Of a DNA stretch of 64,000 nucleotides, positions 12,166 through 24,700 are shown in pieces. Every line of letters starts with the position of its first letter. Position 1 is the first letter of the stretch. This DNA is from Ophiodon elongatus. Its lineage: Eukaryota; Chordata; Actinopteri; Perciformes; Hexagrammidae. The translations under genes were made by a program, and so were the position numbers. The stretch spans positions 1,772,501-1,836,500 of the forward strand of contig JACSYO010001600.1 of the NCBI GenBank assembly GCA_016806645.1. Direction: 5' to 3'. The notes under the pieces were generated by a model that saw only the letters and a list, made by a program, of their open reading frames with translations, had not been told where the DNA came from and made no database searches.

Positions 12166-15100
12166 ACACACGCACACATACCCACACCAAAAAATAATTG
12201 GTGTCTGGAAGATCCAGAGTTCCCGGAGTTTCACTACGTTTTGGCATTTCCATCTTAAAGGTCACAGCTTGCTTCCAATATGTAATCTGATACTGTAGAA
12301 GCAGCAAATTATTCAGAAAGCAAAACAATACAGAAGTATGACACGACTCAAACATGCAAATACAGAAGCAAACATGTTTCACTTAGTTGCCCACGAAGTC
12401 TCACGGCTTGACGGAGTCTCACGGCTTGACGAAGTCTCACGGCTTGACGGAGTCTCACGGATTGACGGAGTCTCACGGATTGACGGAGTCTCACGGATTG
12501 ACGAAGTCTCACGGCTTGACGAAGTCTCACGGCTTGACGAAGTCTCACGGCTTGACGAAGTCTCACGGCTTTCTCTCTTTTTATCTCCTGCTTCCTTTTC
12601 TCAATTCATCAGTACTGTGCCTCTTAGGGGAAGCTCAAGTCCTATCACTGTTAAATTACACCAAATAGCAGAGGCCAGCATGTGTTTTGGGTACTTAACC
12701 CTGGTCTTTTGAATGTCGAGGTCATGATGCCTGTTCAGAGGTCTGGCGCTGCTCCAAAATGACTGGGCACCCATTCTTTTTGGACCCTGTCGGCAACATA
12801 TTTCACTCAATGGATTCAAAGCGTGAGAGGAAATTGAAATTATGAAAGTCCACATTTGCATTTTCCTGGAAAATGGCAGGGAGGCCCAAGGCAACTTACT
12901 TGTCGTGCAGAGCCACAATTATTCTCACCTCCATTCTTGCCGCTTCTCATCAGGCTGATGGACCTGCCCTAATGATAGGCTATTTTCCCCAATGCAGAGG
13001 ACAGGTGGCTGTCACTGCAACCACTGGCATCTATTATCAATAGATGGAGATGAAGAGGTTGTACGGATAAAGGAAACCACTGAAGCTGAGTAGGGGAAAA
13101 CAGACGCTGAGTCATGTTCAAGAGTACCTGCCATCAAACCTAATGGAGAGCACAAGTACTCTGTCCCCTCTGCCTTCTCCCTCATCCTCTTTATCCTTCT
13201 CTTCAACATGCTATATATAAGCAAACTAGACCAAGATTAGATGTGAAAGGACTGAATATGTGCAGTAGTAGCGGGAGAAAGGATGAAAGCACCATCATGG
13301 AGCTTTAGCCGCACATTGTACTCCAGTTTGGCTGTCATTGCCAAAGCCTTTCATCCACTGACAAGCAATCAAGCCCAGACAGGATTGTTGATTCTAGTCG
13401 TGTAATGTAATTTTTTGGTTGTGTTGTCATAACTGGCAGTATTATCCATCTCGCTTTAAAGAAGACATTTGGTTTGAAATTGCTGTTGATAATATTCTTT
13501 TGAATGCAGATACTACAGAGTACTTTTTTATATTTTCTCTGTGTTATTTCAAATGGATTTTAGAGTTTCCACTGTGACTGTGATGCAGCAACACATTTTA
13601 CCTAATTTCAATTTGCTCCGAGGTCAATTTTCTGTCCATATCTGTCTTTTCTAGTGGTCTTCAGTCAATTCGCCTTCTTCCAGACCGCTCTGAATGACAT
13701 CGTGGAGGTTTATGATGGGGCGACACAGCACTCCCGTGTTCTCAGCTCCCTTTCTGGAGCGCACACAGGTACTTCAACAAAAACACCCTGGGTAGCTACT
13801 GTGGGGGATATTTCATCAGATACTAAACTTAAGGGGGGTGGGTAATAGAAGCTATTTACTTTGAAATGCAAGTTGGCAAGACATGAATCCTACACAACTG
13901 TACAGGTTTTGTTTTATATTCAGCACCAGTATTTAACAAATCAGCAAATGAGATTGGACTGTTTGATCTCCTGCCCTTTATTTTTTTACATGACGGGACT
14001 AAATATATTGTTGTCTAGGCCTCATCCCTTTCACAAGGATCCAGTTAAACTCGGGGACAAATTGCTGACACAGGCAGAGCTGCCGTGGCTGTAGGTGGGC
14101 TCCAGTGAGCTGTAAAAAAAACAACTTAAGAGTCACAGGGATAACATAAACAAACACATGTTAACTCTCAGGATATATGCGCATGCAGGTATGTGGGCAA
14201 ACAAGAGCGCTCACACACACACACTCAAACAGCTGTGTACCGGGTTTAAGCAAGGGAAATGAGATGGGGGGGGAAATTACATATTTAGCACTAGAACTTG
14301 AAACGAAGACACCTTCTCAAAACCGCATTTGCATAGCCGCAACTATCATAAATATGAAATTACAACCTTAAAGCATGGGTATTAAGTTAAAAATAGTGGC
14401 TCAACTTTTCAGCTTGCATGCAACAGTCTCAGCTTCAACTTTACAAATCAAAACTTTGTGGTGATACCATTATCTTTTTATTATTTCATTTAAAAACAAT
14501 ACAATGTAATTGAACAAACAAATCAAAGAATGACAAGACCGTTCATGATTATTCACACTTGAAACTTCAGTTATGGGGAGAAAAAGGGTTTTTTCTTAAA
14601 CCTACAATCTAGGTTTCAACTAGTCCCTATATGAAGTAAGGGCTGCCGAAATTGCCAACAGAAAGGGCAAGAATGAAATAAAGCAGTTATGTATGAGAAT
14701 GGCAAAAGGGATAACTGTGGTTAGGTGGAGGAGAACGAATTATTTCTGTTGTGACAGTGTTGTGAAATTGCGTATGATAAATGCCACAACCGTGGTAGCT
14801 GGTGTAGCCCAGCTAATTCTAGGCTACACCATAAATAGCTTGAATAGGGGAGGTTCAACCTTTCAAGCGGGGAGGAGGGGAAACGTGTGTGAGTTTAGGG
14901 CAGCTCTCCATCTCAACCTGCCCTGGCCCCGTGGCTTGACAAAAGCAAAATGATTACTTTGGTTTGTGTCCAGAGTACCCTCAGAAAATCCAGTTTACAG
15001 CTCAATAAACAGGCCGCTATATTAAATGAGGACTCCTGCCGGCAGGTTCACAGAGCTCTCTAACCTGGCATGGCAGAGCAGGGCTGGCACACTTTGGCAG

Positions 15101-17634
15101 GGGAAAAGAGAGTTTAAGCTTACACAGGCGGTGCGGCTGAGAAACTGGTGCACGCGGGCATAACTGGCATGAATTAGGCATAATCCAGAATAGTGTACCT
15201 GCATCCACCATACAGATACATCGAAACTCACACATGGACTAGTGTACTGTATACATCTGCAAGCTTATAAAGCAAGAAATTCACCCATACAGTCTGAATA
15301 TACAAGATGTCATTATGTCCAATAAAAATAGAGCCGGTAATTGTAATTTTAGTGGCTGACAGGATATTATTGTCACGCATTATAAATCCCAGTTGTCAAA
15401 ACATAAAAGAAGTTCCCTATGATTATCCTGACCCTGAATAGCATATTACATTATTCTAGTCTCAGTAAAGCATCCAACAGTAAAGTTTCATTACTGTCAT
15501 GCGTTGTGAGGCAAATCACTAGTTTTGAAAAGTAAAGGCATTGATTGTGAATTTTCGGAGGCAGTGGTGACAGACAGAATACAATGAGGAAATGGAGAGA
15601 TGAGCAAGAAAATGATAAACGGTGGGAATTATGAAAGAGAAGGAGACAGCGTGTAGTCAGAAACGACAAAAGGACTGAATCAAGAAATCAGTGATATTTA
15701 TCTAAATGCTAATTTTTTAATTAATTTAAAAAAAAGCAATTCTCACTCAGTTGGCCATCATTTCAAGTGTGACGAGTGAGTCTTATTTCAACTACATTTC
15801 ATTTTGACCACTTTTGCTTCTTTTGTTTCAGTGCAAGCATATTGTTGAATAAATGCAAAATACTTATTTATAAAATAGTCTCATTCATAAAAGTGTCCTC
15901 CTGTAATCCGCACGGGGCTGTTCTTAACTTTAAACCTGTTTGAGTTGTGGTTTAGCAGCTGGAGCGTTAATCTCTGACATCTGTTCTCCATGACTGCTCT
16001 ATCCAAACCAGGGCAGACCAACAACTGCTGCTGAATTTTGACTACTGCCTTCCAGCCAAAGTCATGATTGTCCTTTCATACGCACACAGCATCTTTTTTA
16101 AGGGCAAAGCGGTTTGGCGCTGAAGAGTGGCCAGAGGGTTCATAACTTACATGCTGGCACATGTTTGACCTGTCTGGATGAAAACCTACCCCGCACAGCA
16201 AATTATGAAACACTGTCACCGTGACAGCACACAGCAAGGGCTTCTAATAAACTACCCAGCATGCCTTGGGGATCCTACAGTGGAGCTCGAACAATCATGG
16301 TGAAGAACACACTACGACAAAACTGTGCCATCGGAGCTATCTCGGTGCGCGGCACTAAAAGGCGCAGAAATATTCATGCGCACTAAAACGCGCGCTAAAC
16401 ACGCGTACACAGGATAGACTCACTGACACTGACACACAGATGTTGCCTCTGGGGTTAAGCACGTCTGACTTCCGCTACAGTGTGACAGCAAGCAGACACA
16501 GAGAAATGAGATCCACTGCAGAGAGCCAGTCAGCAACACACTGAGAAAAAGAGGCAGAGGCGGAGACGGAGATGCTCACACTTTGTGTCATGTTCGACGT
16601 CAGTCAACAATCAGTTTTCCACCACAGTGGAGACATCATGGGGGCGTTTAATTACACCATGAGCTGATGAATATAGCAGGTGATCATAATATTGTAATTT
16701 CAGTGATAACATATGAGGAGCTCATTTATAGTCAGATATTTGGCATTTTGGCACCGATACATGTTGAATGATTTGAATGAATCAGGAAATATTTCATTCA
16801 GCCCTCGTCAGGTGACCTTAGAGTCCTGCCTGCACAGTAGACTTCCTGAATGTCAGCAGGAGCTCGATTGTGGAGGGACTTGCAGGTGATTAACCCAACC
16901 AAGAATTTGATTCCGTATTGATATACAGCCAATGAAGTTAAGTCAGGGGAGGTGTGATCTCTGCAGCTGGTTCTTCGGGCACTTAGGAGTCGTGCTGCAC
17001 CAATTTATACCAGCTGCAGATTATCCAGTAATGATTTCTTAATTGGGTATGTGAACAGAGAGTGGCAAAAGTCCAGCTGGGACAAGACAAATAAATTAAC
17101 CGTAAATTATATTTCTGGGAAAACAAGAACACAACAGTGAGCTTACATATTCTTCAGGGCTCATATGTTAATGGAAAGTAGCTTCTGAAGTCCTCAAAAT
17201 ATTGAAAGAAAATACAAAAGTATTGTTTGTGAAATATAAGGATGACCTTAATAATTACCACGCATTTGCATACTCTGAAATGCTCAGTATGCCGTATGAA
17301 GCCCTAAAGGCATACTTTACTTGCATCACAATAGGTCCTTCTGTGAAAGCCTAATGTGGTCGAGCAGCACTTTGCTAAAAAAACCGTTACAAACTGTGAC
17401 TTTAACTTTTCCCCATCAAAGGCGAGTCGTTGCCCTTGGCAACGTCCAACCAAATCCTGATCCGCTTCAACTCTAAAGGCCAATCCAGTTCTAAAGGATT
17501 CCACCTGGTCTACCAGGGTAAGTGTGTACACAGGCAAACACAAACACATTATACTATCTTGCTTCTTTTGGATTCCCTCTGTTCTAACAATGTTATTTCG
17601 AAAGGATTCCCCTTCATCCACTATTTCAACTGTG

Positions 17635-17669
<35 letters not shown>

Positions 17670-18732
17670 CGCGTGTGCGCGTGTGCGCGTGTGCGCTCTG
17701 GAGCGTAAACACTGTAGAATTATAGCAGTCTGTTGAAAAGTGTGTTTAAACTCTCGTGTTCCTCTCTTCCCCCAAGAGGGACTTTCCTCTTGAACTGTTA
17801 TTTTCCTTAAATAATGCACTTTACCAGAAATGACATTTCCAAAGGCAATAGCAGCTCTGGAGAAAGTTTAATGAATAAATAATTTGTATTGTATAATGTA
17901 TTTTATTTGGAGTAAGCTGAAGGAACCACAACACAAAGACGAAGCAAAACGCCATATTTCGTATTATTTATTTGGGACACAGTCTGATTATTCAGATAGT
18001 GACACCCATAGTAACTTTTTAAAGTGATACTTTTGAAATGAATCACTCGATGAAATGTTGGATTCCTACAATTTAATGCAAAAAAATTTGAGTTTAGAAA
18101 AACGCATTGTTAAATTGAACTGACTATAATCAGCAACAGAGACGGGCGATACAGCCTTATTTTTTTCTCGGAAATGTCACACATAATGACTTCACATCAA
18201 CACCCGTAATCATCCTGTTTTTCACTCTGTTTCTCCAAAGCCGTGCCACGGACCAGTGCCACCCAGTGCAGCTCAGTCCCCGAGCCCCGGAATGGTCGCC
18301 GTATGGGGAACAACTTTGCCGTCGGTGCTGTGATCCGCTTTGAGTGCAGTCCAGGTTACATGCTGGAGGGGCCGAGTGCCATTGAATGTTTGACAGTTCC
18401 CAATGCTCTGGCACAATGGAACAGCTCCATACCCAGCTGTATAGGTAGGGCAGGCATTCACAAATACAGACACAAACTCTCGCCACTCAGTCAGGGTGTG
18501 TTTTGTTTGTCTTGCTTTCTTTCCTCATTCATTTGTCTGTTTAATTAGTTCATCAACTCTCTTTATTTCCATGTCTCCTACTGTTTCTGTGTCCCTCCCA
18601 CTTGATGACTTGTCGTTGAGTGTAAAACTCTTGTTACAGATGCGAGCTGCCAGCCATTGCCTCTAGCGATACAGCAAGATTCAGCCATGCAGTACACACG
18701 TGGCAGGCTCTGCTGAGGGTCACAAATACACA

Positions 18733-18774
<42 letters not shown>

Positions 18775-21700
18775 CACACACACACACAGACACACGCACA
18801 CACACACACACACACATACATACACACATAAGGAGATATCTGCATATGCTTTATATACAAAGGAACACTACCCACACTACAGTACATACAGCTGTAGCAG
18901 ATGTTCCTATGCTGGCACCAGATGTGTAAATGTGCTGAACGAGTCTAGTATAATGTGTCCGTATGTTTTTGTGTGCAAGTGTGTGTGCTTGCATGTCTCG
19001 GTGGTTAAGAATCCACTCTGGTTGTGGTTTAATGATTACATTTGTATGGGTCCTAAAATCAAACTTTTCTTGAAACAAGCTGAAAATGTGAGAAACTTCT
19101 ATAATTAACTATTTTGTCATTATTTTCGCTTATCGTTTGTCTAACCTTTTTGTGTGATCTTCATCCTGTTTTCCATGGTCGTACTAGCAGAGTCACATCA
19201 ATGTTTGAGGAAAGACGATTAAGCAATATTAACATTTTTGTGTGCAAATTTAATGTGTGCATAAACCTACTCTTGCTGCATATGTTTACATCCAGTCTGT
19301 AGACATTTTTTGGTACGCTGGTACACATTTGTTACACTGCAATCTGTCTTTTCATCCCACTCATTCCTTTTTCATCCTTTTCCCCTGCAGTTCCATGTGG
19401 AGGCAATCTGACCCACCGAACTGGTACCATCTTGTCTCCTGGCTTTCCTGAGCCTTACCTCAACAGCCTCAACTGTGTCTGGAAGATCACTGTTCCTGAA
19501 GGATCCGGAATCCAGGTTTCTATTACAGAGTTTTTCCCTGGCATCAACGTTATCCTGTGTGACAGAATTGTAATAATCAGATCAGGCAAAAATGTGTTAA
19601 ATCTTGAGTAAATCAGAGACAGATTCCGCTGTGTTAACCACGGTGTGTAAATACATTACATCCTTTCGAACTCATCCCAAATACAATCCCGTATTTCCAA
19701 ACCACATGGAACCCAAGGAATTAACGCACCGTTTGTAGAACACAAATATTGAAAGACAGGATAATAGTCAAGTCAAAAACTGGGGAAGAGAAATTCAGTT
19801 TTAGAAAGTATACTACATTATATTATAAATGGAACTTATCTTCACACCGACTAGATTTTTGAAAAGCGTCATGATAATGCAACTTCATAACACGACATAA
19901 TAATTAACTTACAGGCATGCAATATAATAGTGAAATTTAGATGTATGTTTTTCTATCTCCCTTCTGTCAGCGAGATAGTTTCAGTATTCTGAGGATAATC
20001 TGCAGCTTATTGACTACTAACCTTTTTTTTAAAGTGGTCTTTGGACAGGCTGCTTACCTTTAGCCTGTAGCCTTTACAGCTATGCATGGTTTTGACAACA
20101 AGCTCCTGTGTGATGATGTGTGTCTGGCTTACCAAGGGCTAATTAATAGAGCCACAAGTTGTAGCATTTACAATTCTCATGGTACAGGAGTGCTGCTGCA
20201 TGAGTCTATAGACTGTACAGAGACTCCGAATTTAATTTGGCAGATCACTATACCAGAAACTTAAGATTGCACAATTTGAAAATTAGAAAATGAATTTGTA
20301 CATAAATGCCTGTTCAATTACTTTACTTTTCTTTCTTGGGAGTTAATTCAGTTTGCATATTCTTATTCATTGATGCACGTGTGATGGAATTTTACCAGGA
20401 ACCTGTGCAAGGTCCCTGTGGATCTGCCGGAAGGAAAGTTTTTAGGCTTATGCTTCAGCCTCCGTGGCTAATGACCTCAGTGCAGTCCCTCGGCTATTAG
20501 CTCCTCCACCTCAGCTGGCTGTCCTTGCAGGTCAAATACACGAGATGGCCCAAAGGCGCACTTAGCATGCTGCACTACACACTAACATCTCAGTAGCTAG
20601 GAGGTGAACTAGACCGAGAATAAGAACAGAGAGCTGGCTCAGCACACACTCTCAAGGACAACAGCATGACACTGTAACAGATATATACCAGAGTGACAAC
20701 TGTATAGTTTGGAAATGATGTATGAGGTGTGTGTTCTTTGGACCACCACTGCACACCCAGACACACACTCGAACTCATTGCAAAAGGGTCACTGCCTGTG
20801 CTTCCAAAATTGGACATGCTCACTGTAGAGGGTTTTCTGCTCTGTGTCTATACACCCTACAGCTAAATCCTCCTCATCCTTACTATTTCAAGTCCACCTC
20901 TTCTCTTCCACACCGTCATTGTCTTTTCCTCTGTTGCTTCTCTTCTACCAGTTAGCAGAGACACATTAGATTGGAGTATCGCGATCCAGAAGAGAACTTA
21001 AAGGAGCGAGGTGCCTTGCCGGCACATTTGTCGTGGCCCCCCCTAATGAAAGATCAATCTATGATCTGCCTTGTCTCCCCGGGATGCACCAGAGCCCCAA
21101 CCACCCCTTTAATTGGCTCGTATCTGATCTATAACCATCAGAGGCAGAGGAGAGGGCTGAGTAATGGAGTGAGAGGGAACAGAAAGGGAGGCCTGGAGAG
21201 TAAAAGAATGGATGTTGAAGAATGTTGCAAAAATGGATGGACTATAGTTTAAGACAGAGAACAAAGATATAGTAGATGGCAGTGTAGCCCTTTCACACAT
21301 TTGTAAATGGATAGCGGACTTATTAATATTAGCTCCTTTCTCGTCTTCTGACTACTCAAAGTGCTGCACACTACATGTCAACATTCACCCGTTTACACAG
21401 TTATACACTGATGGCAGAGGTTGCCATGCAAGGTGCCAACTGCCCATTAGGATCTCAGCTAATGCACATTCACAGACCAATGGCAAAGCCTTCAGGAGCA
21501 ATTTGAGGTTCAATATCTTGCCCAAGGACACTTCCCCATCTGGACTGAAGGAGCCGGGGATTAAATCACCAATCTTCCAATTAGAGAAGGACTCGCTCAA
21601 ACTCTCACTTCACTTTAATTTGTATATATTTGTGGTAAGCCTCCCACTTCCTTTGGTTAAATAAGTTTTATAACCCATGTTTTAGGAAATCTTTGTGAGA

Positions 21701-24700
21701 ATCCAGAATGTTATTCCTAAAGTATGTGGCATCTTTTTTTCTCAAGCGTTGTTAGAGGACACAGAAGCACTTATTTAGATGTCTCAGTCTGCCTTTCTTT
21801 GAAAAATATCATCCAGCATTCTCTGCAGCTGTCATACAGTTTTCTTGAATTCAAATCCAATACCCACCGCTTGACTGCAGCCTTCCAAAAGGATCCATAT
21901 GAAATATATAAAGCTAGCATACTATACATACTATACTATACTATATTGCACAATGTATATTGTTTCGTTCTATTGAGAAATCTGAACTTGCTATTTGTGA
22001 AGTCCTCATGGCTTTATTCATTTCATTTTCACCTTCTATGAACTCTAAACAGTATAAAACTAAAACTAAAAAACATTATTTAATCATATGTGCCTTTAAA
22101 GGTACTCTAAACTATCTTTTGTGAAACACTGAATGAGATCAAAGGAGAAGATCGGTGACTTTTGGGATGCTGTTCTGTACTTAGAAAAAGCTTTGTCATG
22201 CTGGGGATAGCCTTTAAGTGACATTTTGACAAGAAGTTCACAGTGTCAGGTCTGAGACAAGTGCTACTCTAAAGGTGAGAGTAGTTACAAACCAAATGGC
22301 CATGTTTTTTAGTTCTTCACTGTGTATCTTTTTCAGATCCACCTTTTGTCTATGTTGTGTTCCCCTACTAATCAATCTTCAACCGTATTATTGATGTCTC
22401 TAAGCATGCACACCCTTGATCCTACTGTTACTGCTCTGCTCCCTAAATCACATACTTTTTTTTTTGTCTCAGATCCAGGTAATCAGCTTCGTCACAGAGC
22501 AGAACTGGGACTCGCTGGAAGTGTTTGACGGAGGGGACAACACCGACACCATGCTTGGCAGCTTCTCAGGTATCGCTGTATATTTGCTCATATGTGTGCA
22601 TTTGTTTTCTTGCACGTTCTTTATCATTTTTTCAATGTTTATTACCACCTCAACCTTGGACATGAAACAAGTTTTTTTTAAATCGCTCATCTATACCTGC
22701 CAAAAGCATAGTCAAAGCAACATAATAGCCTAATCATCTTTCACAGAGCAGAATACAACCTCTAACACATATTGTATTTGTTAACACGTACAGTATTAAA
22801 AACGGGGGCCTCATGCGGCACAGTTGGCATTGTAACGTTGCTTAATCAAATACAGAGTGGAAACAGGCAGCAGATGTAGTCATGGAAGAGATTCAAATTT
22901 CTAAACTAGTTGAGCTTTCCCTGGAAAACCGTGGTACAATACTCCAAAGCTTGTCCTTTCCTGTGTGGAATTGAATTGATCCTTTGTTTACAGTATATGT
23001 CTTACTCCCGTCATAGTGCGGATACGGCAACAGGGAATTCTCCCTTTGTATGTACTTGGAACCTGACCAAAAGTAAATGTTAGATGCAACCCGAAGTAAA
23101 GAGATGAAAGAGAAATGCAAGGCCCACAAATTTGACTTATTAAAGACAAATCCTAGGTCCTACAGTATCTCTCGAACGTGTGCGTGATGTTTTATTTATT
23201 TTTTTATGCACATTTTTGTCTACACACTGGAAGATACAAATTGCTCTGTTCTTTGTGTTGTTAGTAGGTCACACCTGCATATGCTTTCCTAAATATCCTA
23301 ATAAACATATACACAATCACTCATGCATGCATTCTTTGCTGCATGTACACACAAACACACACACGCACACCCTACAGTCAGCAAATGTCAAAAGAACAAG
23401 CTTTTGAACTATTTGCCAGTAGCTTATACAGTTTGTTATAGTCGGCCTAAGCAATAAATAGCATTGCTAAACTACACTATTAATCTTCTCCCCAAGGCAC
23501 CACGGTCCCAGCTCTTCTCAACAGCACCTCCAACCAGCTCTACCTCCACTTCTTCTCTGATATTAGTGTGTCTGCAGCTGGATACAGGCTGGAATACAAA
23601 AGTAAGTGAAAAAAAAAAAAAACAGTTCATGTCACTTGATGTACTAATGCCCTGAGGAAAACTATAAAAGGACCAGTGTTTAGCATTTTGGGGATCTATT
23701 AGCAGAAATTGAAAATAATATTCATAACTATGTTTTTATGAGTGTATAGTCACCTGAAATTAAGAATTGTTGTATTTTCCATCACTTAGAATGAATCGTT
23801 TATATCTACAAAGGGAGCTGGTCCTCTATACAGAGTCTGCTTTGTTGTAAAGTGAGCCGCAGAGTGTAATTATTTTATCCTGTCCTTTGTTTTTGTAAAG
23901 TTATTAAATTTCCCTTACTTTTTTGCCGTTCATGTTGTCTTTTTTGTTATCTATTTCTCAGCGGTGTCTCTGACCAGTTGCCCAGAGCCTGTTGTTCCTA
24001 TGAACAGCATCAAGGTTGGGGAGCGTCTTCAGATGAATAATGTGGTGTCTTTCCAGTGTGAACCTGGATATACTTTGCAGGTAATATCTCCTGGTTTTCC
24101 GATACGGTCGAGTCGTATGTGACCAAAATAACCATTGATACTTATCCTCTTTTGGCCTCTGTCAATGTCTCTTCAGTTATTTCCTCAAGCAGTGATTAAA
24201 AAAAAGAGAGACTGAGGTGGACTGGATGGACTGGATCATGTAGCCAGACACTTTAGTAGTTTATTTAAAAGATTTCTGTTAATTGTTCAGCCCCACTGAA
24301 CTGCATGCTCTGATAATATTAATTAGATTCAAACATATTTTAAATAATATATGGAGTACTGAGTTTTTAAAATGAAGAGATGCCAGTGAGGGAGCATATA
24401 CTCCTTATTTGCATCTCTTTTATTGTAACCAAATGATGCATGTGCTCAGCTCAGTGTTTTTGCAAAACTTGTTAATGTCATGATTAAGGGATGATTATTT
24501 AGATGTATCTCTGTCATCCACCCTGGATGTTATGATGCATGGCATTTCCCCCCTTAAGTTGCTCAAACACGTGTAGCAAAAGGCAGCATAGGTCTCAGGA
24601 CAGGTTTCAACCATCTGCTGCCAATAAGATGTGGTGCTATAAATCATATCTGCACAGCCTTGATTTGACTGTGTTCTGCGCATCCTCCAGAGCTTCCACT

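Larger units (their letters stand above)
11545..13654 (+). other. Intron between exons 6 and 7
   Basis: 2,110 bp. It holds a long CA microsatellite (12089-12178) and the 18-bp minisatellite (12395-12571). Otherwise unique sequence without recognisable genes. Confidence 0.8.

Noticed and set aside
12059..12382. 107-residue minus-strand frame with V-C repeats
   Set aside because: The V-C run is the antisense translation of the CA microsatellite.
12395..12571. Regular repeat array considered as a CRISPR
   Set aside because: Copies are directly adjacent with no spacers, and the genome is vertebrate.
12338..12712. Repetitive reading frames on both strands (SHGLTK/E-like and VRLRQ-like peptides)
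   Set aside because: They are translations of the 18-bp minisatellite, whose unit length is a multiple of three. No start context or homologue recognised.
17304..17819. 171-residue reading frame on the minus strand
   Set aside because: It is antisense to exon 8 and the TG/CG tract, and half of it is T-H repeats from the microsatellite. No domain signature.
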